The notes: generated by a model from the letters alone, not told the origin. A stretch of 64,000 nt of DNA from Actibacterium sp. (GCA_016278325.1 JADQCB010000002.1:248001-312000), one strand, 5' to 3'; shown: positions 35,719-45,107, counted from the stretch's first letter. Numbers and translations: made by a program.

Positions 35719-35767
35719 GGCCCGGCGCCGCGGCGTCCGACCGGGACCGCGCGAGGCGTCCTGCCGG

Positions 35768-36544
35768 TCAGCGCCCTTCGAACCGGGGGCGGCGCTTTTG
35801 CAGGAAGGCGGCGACGCCCTCGCGAAAATCACGGCTTTGCCCGCATTCCCCCTGAAGCTGCGCTTCGAGCGCAAGCTGTGCGGGCAGATCGTTGCCGGGG
35901 CTTGCGCGCAGGGCCGTCTTGAGCCGCGCATAGGCGGCGGTGGGGCCGGCCGCAAGCTGCGCCGCCCGGCCACGCCAGTGGTTTTCGAAATCGGAGTCAG
36001 ACACCGCTTCCCAGATCATGCCCCAATCGGCGGCCTGCCGCGCGGTGACAGGCTCGGCAAACAGCGCGGCACCCATCGCCCGGGCCAGCCCGACCTGGCG
36101 CGGCAGCCAATAGGTGCCGCCGGCATCGGGGATCAGCCCGATCCGGGTGAATGCCTGGACGAAACTGGCGCTCTCGGAGGCGATCACGACATCCGCGGCC
36201 AATGCCAGGTTTGCGCCCGCCCCGGCCGCGACACCGTTGACCGCGGCGATGGTCGGCACCGGGCAGTCGTAAAGGCGGCGCAGCATCGGCTCGTATTCCT
36301 TGCGCAGGGTGCGTTCCAGGTCCAGCTCGGCGGCATTGCCGCCATCGCCCAGATCCTGCCCCGAACAGAAACCGCGCCCGGCCCCGGTCAGCACCATCAC
36401 CCGCGCCGATTCGCCGGCACGGCCCAGGGCATCGTGGATTTCGGCGCGCATGGTGGAATTGAGCGCGTTCGTCACCTCGGGGCGGTTGAGGGTCAGCACC
36501 GCGACGCCCTCGGAAATGTCGAACAGAATTGCCCGATAGCTCAC
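35768..36544 (-). CDS. Enoyl-CoA hydratase/isomerase family protein, PaaG-like
   Basis: 258 residues, crotonase fold. TLNRPEVTNALNSTMRAEI, GAGRGFCSGQDL and AVNGVAAGAGANLALAADVV form the oxyanion hole and CoA pocket; GLIPDAGGTYWLPR is close to PaaG-type ring-epoxide isomerases, where an Asp replaces the second hydratase Glu. It may act in phenylacetate or fatty acid degradation, but no other paa gene is nearby. It ends the minus-strand run that starts at the ccm genes. Confidence 0.85.
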   Translation of the reverse strand: MSYRAILFDISEGVAVLTLNRPEVTNALNSTMRAEIHDALGRAGESARVMVLTGAGRGFCSGQDLGDGGNAAELDLERTLRKEYEPMLRRLYDCPVPTIAAVNGVAAGAGANLALAADVVIASESASFVQAFTRIGLIPDAGGTYWLPRQVGLARAMGAALFAEPVTARQAADWGMIWEAVSDSDFENHWRGRAAQLAAGPTAAYARLKTALRASPGNDLPAQLALEAQLQGECGQSRDFREGVAAFLQKRRPRFEGR

Positions 36545-36575
36545 TGCCGCGCCCCCCGATCAGGGAATTGCCGGG

Positions 36576-37031
36576 TCATTCTCCGGTGATCTGCTTCAGC
36601 CGCGCGCGTTCGGACGCGCTCAGCGGCGATGCGGCGGGTTCGGTGCTGCGGCGGCGGCTGCGGATATAGACACCGCCGATCCCCAGCGCCAACAGCAGCA
36701 TCGCCGGCCCCGCGATCCACAGGATCAGGTTCGCGCCGCGCAAAGTGGGCTTGAGCAGGACATATTCGCCGTAACGATCGACGATGTAATCGACGACCTC
36801 TTCGTTGCTGTCCCCGGCCACAAGCCGTTCGCGCACCAGAAGCCGCAGATCGCGGGCCAGGTCGGCGTTGGAATCGTCGATATTCTCGTTCCGGCAGACC
36901 AGACAGCGCAGCCCCTGCGAAATATCGCGCGCCCGTGCCTCCAGCGCCGGATCGTCCAGGATCTCGTCGGGTTGCACCGCGAAGGCGGGCAGCGCCAGAA
37001 GCAGGCCAAGGGCCAGGACAAGGTGTTTCAT
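36576..37031 (-). CDS. ccmH: Cytochrome c maturation protein CcmH (CycL type)
   Basis: 151 residues. A signal peptide (LVLALGLLLALPAFA) precedes the conserved LRCLVCRNENIDDSNADLARDLR block with the redox CxxC pair, followed by a C-terminal membrane span (LILWIAGPAMLLLALGIGG). It reduces apocytochrome c for heme ligation with CcmF in the periplasm. ATG 37031 has GGAG upstream; a GTG at 37040 overlaps the ccmF stop. Immediately downstream of ccmF. Confidence 0.94.
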   Translation of the reverse strand: MKHLVLALGLLLALPAFAVQPDEILDDPALEARARDISQGLRCLVCRNENIDDSNADLARDLRLLVRERLVAGDSNEEVVDYIVDRYGEYVLLKPTLRGANLILWIAGPAMLLLALGIGGVYIRSRRRSTEPAASPLSASERARLKQITGE

Positions 37032-37036
37032 GCCGG

Positions 37037-39019
37037 TCACTCCGCCGGGACGGCGCCGGCGCTGCTGCCGCGTGCCTTTCCCGCACCCGCCGCGACGCGA
37101 TAGCGCCGGTCCGACAGGCTGAGCAGCCCGCCAAGCGCCATGATGATCGCGCCGGCCCAGATCCAGTTGGCCAGCGGCTTGACATAGCTGCGCACCGCCC
37201 AGCCGCCACCGTCCTGCCGGTCACCGATCACCACATAGATGTCGCGCAGGAAACCGCTGTGAATCCCGGCCTCGGTCGTGGGCATGGCGGCCACGGGATA
37301 AACCCGCTTTTCGGGGTGGAGCGTGTAAAGCTTTCGCTCGCCCTTCCAGACGCTCACCCAGCCCATGGTAGAACTGTAATTCGGGCCCTGGACCTGTTCG
37401 ACCTTGTCCAGCCGAATGCCGAACTCTGCCACCTCGAACTGCTCGCCCACCTGGGCCACGCGAATATCCTCGACATTCCAGGCCAGCATTCCGGCAATGC
37501 CGATGAAGGTGATGCCCAGGCCCGCATGGGCCACCGACTTGCCCCAATCGGCGCGCGGCAGCCGCACGATCCGGCGCAGCCTTTGCGCAAGATCGCCACG
37601 CCCTGCCCGTCCGACCAGGTCGGTCGCCGTGCCCGCGATCAGCCAGACGCCCAGCGCCACGCCGATCGGCCCCAGCGCAGAGCGGCCGGTATTCATCGCC
37701 CAGACCAGCGCCCCCAGCGCGACAGCCAGCCCCAGCGCCGGGCGCAACTGTTTCATGACCCGGCCCAGCCGCGCACGTTTCCACGGCAGCATCGCGCCCA
37801 CCGGCAGGATCAGTGCCAGTACGATCATGAAGGGCGTGAACGCCATGTTGAAGAAGGGCGCGCCGACCGAAAGTTTCCGGTCGAAGGCCATCTCGGCGAC
37901 CAGCGGCCAGATCGTGCCGGTGAACACCACCAGCGCCGAGACCGCCAGAAGGATATTGTTCGTCACCAGCGCCGTTTCGCGGCTGACCACGCCGAACACG
38001 CCCTTGGCCTGCATCGCGCCGGCCCGCGCGGCGAACAGCGTCAGCGCCCCGCCCATGAAGATGGCCAGGATCAAAAGGATGAACACGCCCCGCTCGGGGT
38101 CGTTGGCGAAGGCATGCACCGAGGTGATGACCCCCGAGCGCACGATGAAGGTGCCGATCAGCGAAAAGCCGAAGGCCATGATCGCCAGCAGGATCGTCCA
38201 GGCCTTCAGCGCCTCGCGCTTTTCCACCACTATTGCCGAATGGAGCAGCGCCGCGCCGATCAGCCACGGCATGAACGAGGCGTTCTCGACCGGGTCCCAG
38301 AACCAGAAACCGCCCCAGCCCAGCTCGTAATACGCCCACCAGGAGCCGAGCGCGATGCCGATGGTCAGGAAAAGCCATGACAGCAGCGTCCAGGGCCGGA
38401 CCCAGCGCGCCCATGCGGCATCCACGCGCCCCTCGATCAGGGCGGCCACGGCGAAGGAGAAACAGATCGAAAGCCCGACATATCCAAGATAGAGGAATGG
38501 CGGGTGAAAGGCCAAGCCGGGATCCTGCAACAGCGGGTTAAGATCCTGCCCGTTGAAGGGCGGCGTGGCCAGCCGCGTGAACGGGTTCGAGGTGAACAGG
38601 ACGAAGGCGTAGAACGCCACGCCGATCGAGGCCTGCACGGCCAGCACCCGCGCCCGGAGCCTTGGCGGCAGGTTGCCGCCGAACCAGGCCGCCATCCCGC
38701 CGAACAATGTCAGGATCAGCACCCACAACAGCATCGAACCTTCGTGGTTCCCCCACACGCCCGACACCTTGTAGAGCATCGGCTTGAGCGTGTGCGAATT
38801 CTGCACGACCAGTTGCAGCGAAAAATCCGAGGTCACGAAGGCATAGGTCAGCGCCCCGAAACTCGACGCGACCAGCAGGAACTGTGCCGTGGCCGCTGGT
38901 TCGGCGACGGCCATCCAGCCATCCCAGCCCTTTTGCGCGCCGACAAGGGGAATCACCGTCTGCACGATGGCGACGGCGAAGGCGAGGATCAGGGCGAAAT
39001 GGCCAAGCTCTACTATCAT
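37037..39019 (-). CDS. ccmF: Heme lyase subunit CcmF
   Basis: 660 residues, about 14-15 membrane spans, usual CcmF size. The heme-handling WWD motif is GWGGFWFWDPVENASFMPW, and HPPFLYLGYVG is a second conserved periplasmic His block. It attaches heme from CcmE to apocytochromes. The ATG at 39019 has no obvious ribosome site; a promoter-like pair ends just 8 nt before it, so a near-leaderless message is possible. The GTA lysis cassette lies directly upstream. Confidence 0.95.
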   Translation of the reverse strand: MIVELGHFALILAFAVAIVQTVIPLVGAQKGWDGWMAVAEPAATAQFLLVASSFGALTYAFVTSDFSLQLVVQNSHTLKPMLYKVSGVWGNHEGSMLLWVLILTLFGGMAAWFGGNLPPRLRARVLAVQASIGVAFYAFVLFTSNPFTRLATPPFNGQDLNPLLQDPGLAFHPPFLYLGYVGLSICFSFAVAALIEGRVDAAWARWVRPWTLLSWLFLTIGIALGSWWAYYELGWGGFWFWDPVENASFMPWLIGAALLHSAIVVEKREALKAWTILLAIMAFGFSLIGTFIVRSGVITSVHAFANDPERGVFILLILAIFMGGALTLFAARAGAMQAKGVFGVVSRETALVTNNILLAVSALVVFTGTIWPLVAEMAFDRKLSVGAPFFNMAFTPFMIVLALILPVGAMLPWKRARLGRVMKQLRPALGLAVALGALVWAMNTGRSALGPIGVALGVWLIAGTATDLVGRAGRGDLAQRLRRIVRLPRADWGKSVAHAGLGITFIGIAGMLAWNVEDIRVAQVGEQFEVAEFGIRLDKVEQVQGPNYSSTMGWVSVWKGERKLYTLHPEKRVYPVAAMPTTEAGIHSGFLRDIYVVIGDRQDGGGWAVRSYVKPLANWIWAGAIIMALGGLLSLSDRRYRVAAGAGKARGSSAGAVPAE

Positions 39020-39026
39020 GGCGCCG

Positions 39027-39055
39027 ATACTAGGGCCTCGCGCGCGCGAGGCCAA
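39027..39055 (-). promoter_or_regulatory. Possible ccmF promoter with palindrome in the spacer
   Basis: On the minus strand TTGGCC (39055-39050), 17-nt spacer and TAGTAT (39032-39027). A perfect 20-bp palindrome (39034-39053; arms GGCCTCGCGC and its complement) overlaps the -35 and fills the spacer, as an operator or a hairpin would. The -35/-10 match is moderate. Confidence 0.4.
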
Positions 39056-39108
39056 CGCCCAATCGCTATGTCACGGTGCCACAGGGCGCTGACAAAGACG
39101 TGATCGGA

Positions 39109-39258
39109 TCAGCCGGGCAGAAGTGTCAGCATCGCCCCGGCCGCCAGAATTGCCAGCGACAGGTGATCGGCCCGCCCGGCGCGCAGCCCCGCGCGCATCA
39201 GCGTCACCGCCGACAACCCGGCCATCAGCGCCGCGGCCTGTGCGGCGGTCCCGCTCAT
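39109..39258 (-). CDS. 49-residue membrane protein coupled to the GTA holin
   Basis: 49 residues: two hydrophobic stretches (AAQAAALMAGLSAVTLM and LSLAILAAGAMLTLLPG) joined by a basic loop RAGLRAGRADH. Its ATG overlaps the holin stop (ATGA), so it is translationally coupled to the holin and probably acts with it, for example as an antiholin, pinholin-like partner or spanin substitute. No family recognised; function is inferred only from layout and coupling. Confidence 0.6.
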   Translation of the reverse strand: MSGTAAQAAALMAGLSAVTLMRAGLRAGRADHLSLAILAAGAMLTLLPG

Positions 39259-39803
39259 CTTCCGCTGCGCCAGTCGGCCAGCGCGGGATTGGGCGCGGCG
39301 GAGGCATCGACCGCGTCCAGCGGCGCCAGATCGTCGGGCTGCAACGCCCGAAGCGCGCGCAGATTGCCCGCCACCGCCGGCGCGCGGGCAACGGTTCGCG
39401 CGATCGAGCGCTGGAAATCCTGGCCCTTGGCCTGGTGCCGCGCGCCGAAATAGAAGCTGATGATCGCCCCCAGCAGCCACCAAAGCGGTTCGGGCACCAG
39501 GGCGATGCCCTGCATCCGTTCGGCGAACCAGATCGGCGCGACCATGGCCGAGACGAACAGGCCCAGCGTGCCCAGCGCCAGCGCCGGGCGCGGCAGGCGG
39601 TTGATGGCGTCGATGGCCCGGTCGAACAGCCCCCTGCGCGGGCGGTCGAATTCACCGGCGAACTGAGCCAGCACCGCCGCGCGCAAGGCGGCGTCGCGCG
39701 ACGAGGCGGCCTCGGCGTTCTCGACGAAGACCTCGGCGGTTTCCCGGATCGCGTTGCGCCCGTCGCCGAACAGCCATGAAAAGACGGTCCCGATCAGCCC
39801 CAT
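39255..39803 (-). CDS. GTA holin (GTA_holin_3TM family)
   Basis: 182 residues. FSWLFGDGRNAIRETAEVF...RDAALRAAVLAQFAGEF is a charged N-terminus; hydrophobic segments include ALALGTLGLFVSAMVAPIWF and LWWLLGAIISFYFGARH, the latter typical of the three-span holins for gene transfer release (pfam11351-like). It would permeabilise the inner membrane so the endolysin can escape and release GTA particles. It overlaps the endolysin by 10 nt. Confidence 0.88.
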   Translation of the reverse strand: MGLIGTVFSWLFGDGRNAIRETAEVFVENAEAASSRDAALRAAVLAQFAGEFDRPRRGLFDRAIDAINRLPRPALALGTLGLFVSAMVAPIWFAERMQGIALVPEPLWWLLGAIISFYFGARHQAKGQDFQRSIARTVARAPAVAGNLRALRALQPDDLAPLDAVDASAAPNPALADWRSGR

Positions 39804-40405
39804 GCCGCCACCCGCGCCGCGTGTTCGGCCGCGCTCAGGTGATAGCGCGGCGCGATGAACGCCTCGGCGCGCCGGATCCAGCCGCCCTTGCCGCCATCGC
39901 GGCGCCTTGCATATTTGCGGCTGGCCGGGCGCCGGTCGGCCAGCGCGTAATAATAGTTGCGCCGGGCAATCCCGTAGGCGTCGGCGATATGATCCGGCGC
40001 CATTGCAGCCGCGGCGCGGGCGGCGGCAATGGTCTGCGGGCCGATCCGCCCGTCCACCTCGACCGACTGGCCCATGTCATTGAGCAGCCGTTGCAGGATG
40101 CGCACCGCGTTGGCACCGGCATTCACATACATGTCGAAAACCGAGGCGCGCAGCACCTGCGGCAGCGCGTCGATGCCCGGTGCGCGATAGTAATGGGCGA
40201 TGAATATCTCTTCGGCCTGCCGCCGGCTCACCTGCCGGACATCGGCCACGCTCACCTTCCCGTCGCCGGTCAGGTCCAGCCCCAGCCGGCGAAGCGTGCC
40301 GATGGTCACACCGTGATTGGTGGCGCCGCCCGGATCGTCCGGGTCGTTGACGAAGCCGCCCTCGCGGGCGACGATTTCCCTGGCGATTTCCTCGACCGTC
40401 TGCAT
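39794..40405 (-). CDS. GTA endolysin, glycoside hydrolase 108 N-acetylmuramidase
   Basis: 203 residues. IVAREGGFVNDPDDPGGATNHGVTIGTLR contains the EGGxxNDPxDxGGxTxxGI signature of GH108 (catalytic Glu in the REGG motif); the C-terminal half has the peptidoglycan-binding domain (RLLNDMGQSVEVDGRIGPQT). It degrades the wall at GTA release. It is separated from the structural genes by 31 kb, as in R. capsulatus, where lysis genes are also unlinked. A terminator-like hairpin ends one nucleotide before its start codon. Confidence 0.9.
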   Translation of the reverse strand: MQTVEEIAREIVAREGGFVNDPDDPGGATNHGVTIGTLRRLGLDLTGDGKVSVADVRQVSRRQAEEIFIAHYYRAPGIDALPQVLRASVFDMYVNAGANAVRILQRLLNDMGQSVEVDGRIGPQTIAAARAAAAMAPDHIADAYGIARRNYYYALADRRPASRKYARRRDGGKGGWIRRAEAFIAPRYHLSAAEHAARVAAWG

Positions 40406-40406
40406 G

Positions 40407-40436
40407 AAAAACCCCCGAGCCTTGCGGAACGGGGGT
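40407..40436 (-). terminator. Terminator-like hairpin abutting the endolysin start codon
   Basis: On the minus strand stem acccccg/cgggggt with a 12-nt loop, followed by T5 and then C-ATG of the endolysin. It is 31 nt after ccmE and looks like its terminator. Because the only G-rich stretch near the start is the 3' arm (GGGGG), the hairpin may also mask ribosome binding. Confidence 0.75.
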
Positions 40437-40467
40437 CATGGTCGTGTCGCAACGGTTAAGATGTGGC

Positions 40468-40914
40468 TCAGCTACCGTTCGGTGCCTCGTAGACGCCCTG
40501 CTCCTTAAGCGCGTCCACGACCTCTTTGGGCATGTAGTCCTCGTCGTGTTTGGCAAGGATTTCCGTGGCTTCGAAGGTGCCGTTCACCAGCCTTCCGGTG
40601 CCGACCATGCCCTGGTTCTCGCCGAACAGATCCGGCAGAACGCCGGTGAAGGTAACCGGCACCGAGGCCGCGCCGTCGGTCACCGAAAACCGGATCGTCT
40701 TGCCCTGGCCGCGTATCAGGCTGCCCTCTTCGACCAGGCCGCCGATGCGAAACACCTCCGCCTCGCCGGGGGGCGCCTCGACCACCTGGCTGGGCGAGCG
40801 GAAGAAGTTGATCCCGTCGCGCATCGCGTAACCGATCAACGCGGTGGAAATTGCCAGGGCCGCGAAGGCCAGGACGATGATCTGGATTCGCCGTTTCTTC
40901 TTCAGTCCGCGCAT
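40468..40914 (-). CDS. ccmE: Heme chaperone CcmE
   Basis: 148 residues. One N-terminal membrane anchor (IQIIVLAFAALAISTALIGYAM) and an OB-fold domain ending in FEATEILAKHDEDYMPKEV, in which the His covalently carries heme. It passes heme to CcmF. It lies 12 nt downstream of argC on the same strand; the neighbours ccmF and ccmH are separated from it by the GTA lysis cassette. Confidence 0.95.
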   Translation of the reverse strand: MRGLKKKRRIQIIVLAFAALAISTALIGYAMRDGINFFRSPSQVVEAPPGEAEVFRIGGLVEEGSLIRGQGKTIRFSVTDGAASVPVTFTGVLPDLFGENQGMVGTGRLVNGTFEATEILAKHDEDYMPKEVVDALKEQGVYEAPNGS

Positions 40915-40926
40915 CTCATCCCCTCC

Positions 40927-41955
40927 TCACGGGAAAACCGGCGCCAACATCAGCCCGGCGGTTTCGTCCTCGCCCAGCATGAGATTGGCATTCTGCAACG
41001 CCTGCCCGGACGATCCCTTGGTCAGATTGTCCAGCGCCGCGATCACCATCACCCGCCCCGGCCGGCGATCCGCCACCACGCCGATATGCACGAAGTTGGA
41101 ACCGCGCACATGCTTGGTCGACGGGTGCCGGCCGACCGGCAGCACATGGACGAAAATCTCATCTTCGTACCGCCTTGCCAAGGCATCATGCACCCGTGCG
41201 GCATCTCCGCGCAGATAGACGGTGGCCAGGATACCGCGATTGGCCGGAATCAGATGTGGCGTAAACTGCACATGCACCGGTCGGCCGGCGGCCTTGCTGA
41301 ACTCCTGGTCGAACTCGCCCAGATGCCGATGCGCGCCGCCCGCGGCATAAGCGTGATAACCCTCGGACAGTTCGGCATGCAGCAGGTTTTCCTTCAGCGA
41401 CCGGCCGGCGCCCGACACCGCCGCCTTCAGATCGATCACGATCTCGTCCAGATCGATCACCCCCGCCTCGATCAGCGGGCGGATCGCGTATTGCCCGGTC
41501 GCCGCGTTGCAGCCGGTGCCCGCCACCAGGCGCGCCGCGGCGATCTCGTGGCGGTAGAACTCGGTCAGGCCATAGACGGCCTCTTGCTGCAATTCGGGCG
41601 CATCATGCGGCTTGCCATACCATTTTTCATAGTCCGCCGGGTCGCGCAGGCGGAAATCGGCGGACAGGTCCACAACTTTAAGATCTCCTGGCAAGGTCTT
41701 GATAACGGCCTGGGACGTGGCATGTGGCAGGGCGCAGAACACCAGATCCACGCCACCGAAATCGATCTCGTCGATCTTCGACAGAACCGGCAGATCGAGA
41801 TGGCGCAGATGCGGGAAAACCTCAGCCATGGTCATCCCGGCCTTGCGGTCGGCCGACAGCGCAACGATCCGCATCGCGGGATGGGTGGCGATCAGGCGAA
41901 CCAGCTCTGCCCCAGTATAGCCCGAGGCGCCGAGGATGGCGATGTTATGCGTCAT
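40927..41955 (-). CDS. argC: N-acetyl-gamma-glutamyl-phosphate reductase
   Basis: 342 residues, the long-form length. NADP-binding [18 protein letters not shown] opens the protein; the catalytic Cys is in [15 protein letters not shown], and [15 protein letters not shown] follows in the substrate domain. It makes N-acetylglutamate semialdehyde in arginine synthesis. ATG 41955 has AAAGG upstream; a GTG three nucleotides earlier is possible. Confidence 0.96.
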   Translation of the reverse strand: MTHNIAILGASGYTGAELVRLIATHPAMRIVALSADRKAGMTMAEVFPHLRHLDLPVLSKIDEIDFGGVDLVFCALPHATSQAVIKTLPGDLKVVDLSADFRLRDPADYEKWYGKPHDAPELQQEAVYGLTEFYRHEIAAARLVAGTGCNAATGQYAIRPLIEAGVIDLDEIVIDLKAAVSGAGRSLKENLLHAELSEGYHAYAAGGAHRHLGEFDQEFSKAAGRPVHVQFTPHLIPANRGILATVYLRGDAARVHDALARRYEDEIFVHVLPVGRHPSTKHVRGSNFVHIGVVADRRPGRVMVIAALDNLTKGSSGQALQNANLMLGEDETAGLMLAPVFP

Positions 41956-42015
41956 CACATGACCTTTCTTAGACTGTCGTTTCAGATAAGGACGGGGCGC
42001 GCGGCGGGCAAGCGA

Positions 42016-42828
42016 TCAGGCGGCCTGAAACGCGATTGCACGCCGCAGGAACTGCGTGGCCTTGTCGGAAACCCGCGTCGGATCGCCCGTGGTCAGAAAG
42101 CCCGGCGCGGTTCCGCTGCCCAGCATGTCCGGGTGCCGGTCCAGATAATGCGCCAGGCTTTCGGCCACCAGCTTCGCCTGGGAATAGACCGACACCTCCG
42201 GCCCCAGCGCCTGCCGGAATGTCCGTTCCATCAGCGGATAATGGGTGCATCCCAGGATCGCGGCCTGCGGGTGCGGCATCCGGCGCAACAGCGCCTCGAC
42301 ATGGCCGCGCACCAGCGCCTCGGCCAGGATCTCGTCGCCCGCTTCGATCGCGTCGACCAGCCCGCCGCAAGGCTGCGCCTCGACATCCACGCCCACGGCA
42401 CGGAAGGCCAATTCGCGCTGGAAGGCGCGCGAGGCCACCGTGGCCGGCGTGGCAAACAGCGCCACATGTCTCACCGCGACCTCGCGCGGGGCAGAGTTGT
42501 CGCCCCACTGCCGTTCGGTCAGCGCCTCGATCAGGGGCACGAAAACACCCAGAACGCGCTTGTCCCGCGGCACCCAGCTTTCCTGCATCCGCCGCAGCGC
42601 CGCGGCCGAGGAGGTGTTGCAGGCCAGGATCACAAGGTCGCAGCCCGCCGCCCACAGCCGCTCTACCCCGCGCGTCGTCAGTGCGAAAATGTCATCCGCG
42701 TCGCGCACACCATAGGGCGCGTGCGCGTTATCGCCGAAATAGACGAAGGGGATATCCGGCAGCCGCCGGCTTACCGCATCCAGGACGGTCAGCCCGCCCA
42801 AACCGGAATCGAATATACCGACAGCCAT
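42016..42828 (-). CDS. murI: Glutamate racemase
   Basis: 270 residues. [17 protein letters not shown], the first catalytic Cys in LACNTSSAA and the second in [10 protein letters not shown] are all present. It supplies D-glutamate for peptidoglycan. Its start shares a base with the stop of the upstream acyltransferase gene (TGATG), so the two are translationally coupled. Confidence 0.96.
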   Translation of the reverse strand: MAVGIFDSGLGGLTVLDAVSRRLPDIPFVYFGDNAHAPYGVRDADDIFALTTRGVERLWAAGCDLVILACNTSSAAALRRMQESWVPRDKRVLGVFVPLIEALTERQWGDNSAPREVAVRHVALFATPATVASRAFQRELAFRAVGVDVEAQPCGGLVDAIEAGDEILAEALVRGHVEALLRRMPHPQAAILGCTHYPLMERTFRQALGPEVSVYSQAKLVAESLAHYLDRHPDMLGSGTAPGFLTTGDPTRVSDKATQFLRRAIAFQAA

Positions 42829-43700
42829 CAGACCTTGTGCTTCTCATCGAAATCGAAGCCGTAACCATACGACTTCAAGGGTCTCGGCGACAGCTCATAT
42901 GTTGCCTTGCGCAGGAAATCCATCATTGCCTTCGGCTCGCCCGCCAGCGCCTGCAACTGCGCCGCCGGAATCGGCCTGCCGATGACAATGCGCACCGGGG
43001 CGTCAACGCGGGCGCGGAATTCGCGGATCAACAACCCCAGCCGCAACGTCGCGTGCAGGTGGCTGGCCAACTGGAACAGGCGCGAATTCTGGCCGTCGAA
43101 ATAGACCGGCACCACGGTGGCGCCGGACTTGGCGATCATCCGCGCGGTGAAGCCGCGCCAGCGCGGGTCCATCGCCGAGGCGAAGGGCCGCGCCGCGGTC
43201 GAGACGGTGCCGCCGGGGAAAATGCCGATCGCGCCGCCCTGCCCCAGATGGGCCAGCGCCAGGCGGCGGGTTTCGATATTCACCCGCTGCGCAGCCTTCG
43301 ACTCGTCGAAATCTATCGGCAGGATGACCCGGTCCAGATCCTCCGCCTTGCAAAAGACCTTATGCGCCATGATTCGGAAATCGCCACGGACATGCGCCAG
43401 GATCTGCCCCATCACCAGCCCGTCGAGAATGCCGTAAGGGTGGTTGGCCACCAGGATCAGCGGCCCGCTTGCCGGAATATCGGCCAGATCGCCGCCGGCG
43501 ATATCCAGCCGGAGCCCGTAGCGACGGGCCATCACCGCCCAGAAATCGCCGCCCCCGGCGACCTCTCGTTCATATCCGGCGGCGCGCCGGATCAGGCGCG
43601 GCCGGCCGGTCAGATTCTCCATCATGCGGATCAGCCCGCGCCCGGTCCGGGTCTGCGCCGAATGGGCATAGCTGATTTCGCGCGTTGCCTGTCGTGCCAC
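42828..43700 (-). CDS. Lysophospholipid acyltransferase family protein (PlsC-like)
   Basis: 290 residues from a GTG start at 43700, chosen because homologue-like [12 protein letters not shown] begins there. The acyltransferase motifs are [12 protein letters not shown] (NHx4D catalytic block) and [13 protein letters not shown] (second block). It probably acylates a lipid at the inner membrane; substrate (lyso-PA or lyso-ornithine lipid) is not determined. Downstream it is coupled to murI. Alternative starts lie further inside, including an ATG near MMENLTGR. Confidence 0.85.
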   Translation of the reverse strand: MARQATREISYAHSAQTRTGRGLIRMMENLTGRPRLIRRAAGYEREVAGGGDFWAVMARRYGLRLDIAGGDLADIPASGPLILVANHPYGILDGLVMGQILAHVRGDFRIMAHKVFCKAEDLDRVILPIDFDESKAAQRVNIETRRLALAHLGQGGAIGIFPGGTVSTAARPFASAMDPRWRGFTARMIAKSGATVVPVYFDGQNSRLFQLASHLHATLRLGLLIREFRARVDAPVRIVIGRPIPAAQLQALAGEPKAMMDFLRKATYELSPRPLKSYGYGFDFDEKHKV

Positions 43701-43848
43701 GCCATAACGTCCCGGCCTGCGCCCCCCTCCAGGGGCCTCGCGGCGGGCAATACCCGAACCCGCGCGCAAGGGAAAGGGCGCTTGCCCGCCGCAGGGCCAA
43801 ATGCGCGGGTGGACCCGCGCCCCGACCCGGGGCGATGCTTTCGCGGCG

Positions 43849-44919
43849 TCAGGCTTCGACGATATCGTCGCCCGCATCCTCGGACATATGGAAATCCAGC
43901 CCGTGCGCGGCGCGAATCTTGTCCTCGATCTCCAGCGCGATATCCGGATGCTCCTTCAGAAAGGTCTTGGAATTTTCGCGCCCCTGGCCGATCCGCTCAT
44001 CGCCATAGGAAAACCAGGCCCCGGATTTCTCGACCACGCCGGCCTTGACGCCAAGGTCCAGCAACTCGCCGGTCTTCGAGATACCATCGCCATACATGAT
44101 GTCGAATTCCACCTGCTTGAACGGCGGTGCGACCTTGTTCTTGACCACTTTCACGCGGGTCTGGTTGCCCACGACCTCATCGCGATCCTTGATCGACCCG
44201 ATCCGGCGGATATCGAGCCGGACCGAGGAATAGAATTTCAGCGCATTCCCGCCGGTCGTCGTTTCGGGGCTGCCGAACATGACGCCGATCTTCATGCGGA
44301 TCTGGTTGATGAAAACAACGGTGCATTTCGTCCGCGAGATCGAACCGGTCAGTTTGCGCATCGCCTGGCTCATCAGCCGCGCATGCACGCCGACGGAACT
44401 GTCGCCCATGTCGCCCTCAAGCTCGCTCTTCGGGGTGAGCGCGGCCACCGAATCGACCACGACCATGCTGACCGCGCCCGAGCGCACCAGCGTGTCGGTA
44501 ATCTCGAGCGCCTGTTCGCCGGTATCCGGCTGGCTGATCAGCAATTCGTCCAGGTCGACGCCCAGCTTGCGCGCATATTGCGGATCAAGCGCGTGTTCGG
44601 CGTCGACGAAAGCGCAGACGCCGCCCTTTTTCTGCTCCTCGGCCAGGCAATGCAGCGTGAGCGTGGTCTTGCCAGAGCTTTCGGGGCCGTAGATCTCGAC
44701 GATCCGGCCCTTGGGAATGCCGCCGATGCCAAGGGCAATGTCCAGGCCGAGCGATCCGGTGGAGGTCGATTCGATGTCCTTGAGAACATTGTCGCCGCCG
44801 AGCTTCATGATCGAGCCCTTGCCGAACTGTCGTTCGATCTGCGCCAGGGCGCTGTCGAGGGCTTTCTGCTTGTCGGGATTACGCTTGTCACTCATGTTCA
44901 GAAGGTCTGCCGTCGCCAT
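43849..44919 (-). CDS. recA: Recombinase A
   Basis: 356 residues. Walker [20 protein letters not shown] near the N-terminus, [15 protein letters not shown] (loop L1/L2 region) and the acidic C-terminus are standard. It drives homologous recombination, SOS induction, and, in GTA recipients, incorporation of GTA-delivered DNA. The ATG at 44919 begins [13 protein letters not shown]; a LexA box lies 51 nt upstream. Confidence 0.98.
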   Translation of the reverse strand: MATADLLNMSDKRNPDKQKALDSALAQIERQFGKGSIMKLGGDNVLKDIESTSTGSLGLDIALGIGGIPKGRIVEIYGPESSGKTTLTLHCLAEEQKKGGVCAFVDAEHALDPQYARKLGVDLDELLISQPDTGEQALEITDTLVRSGAVSMVVVDSVAALTPKSELEGDMGDSSVGVHARLMSQAMRKLTGSISRTKCTVVFINQIRMKIGVMFGSPETTTGGNALKFYSSVRLDIRRIGSIKDRDEVVGNQTRVKVVKNKVAPPFKQVEFDIMYGDGISKTGELLDLGVKAGVVEKSGAWFSYGDERIGQGRENSKTFLKEHPDIALEIEDKIRAAHGLDFHMSEDAGDDIVEA

Positions 44920-44969
44920 TGTTTGAACCCTTATTTCACACCCGGAGCCGGGCGGCAATCGCTGCTGAT

Positions 44970-44984
44970 GTTCGCCTCTTGTTC
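44970..44984. promoter_or_regulatory. LexA (SOS) box upstream of recA
   Basis: Exact GTTC-N7-GTTC, the alphaproteobacterial LexA consensus, in the recA upstream region. It supports SOS induction of recA and the taxonomic assignment. Confidence 0.85.
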
Positions 44985-45052
44985 CTCCCGTATGGGGGCA
45001 AAAAGAGAACGTTTCAACAATTTTCTCTAAAATCATGTTCATCCGACCCGGG

Positions 45053-45067
45053 TTAACGAGTAGTTTA
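45053..45067. promoter_or_regulatory. Near-consensus CtrA site between recA and the sulfotransferase-like gene
   Basis: TTAA-N7-TTTA, one mismatch from the CtrA consensus, in the divergent 188-nt recA upstream region. It lies 41 nt before the plus-strand gene at 45108. Confidence 0.3.
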
Positions 45068-45107
45068 CGGCAATCGCGGAAAACCGGGAAATCGGGGCAG
45101 ACGGGCA

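Noticed and set aside
40456-40470. CtrA half-site (TTAAG) before the endolysin
   Set aside because: Only one TTAA with no second half at the correct 7-nt spacing; it lies at the ccmE end.
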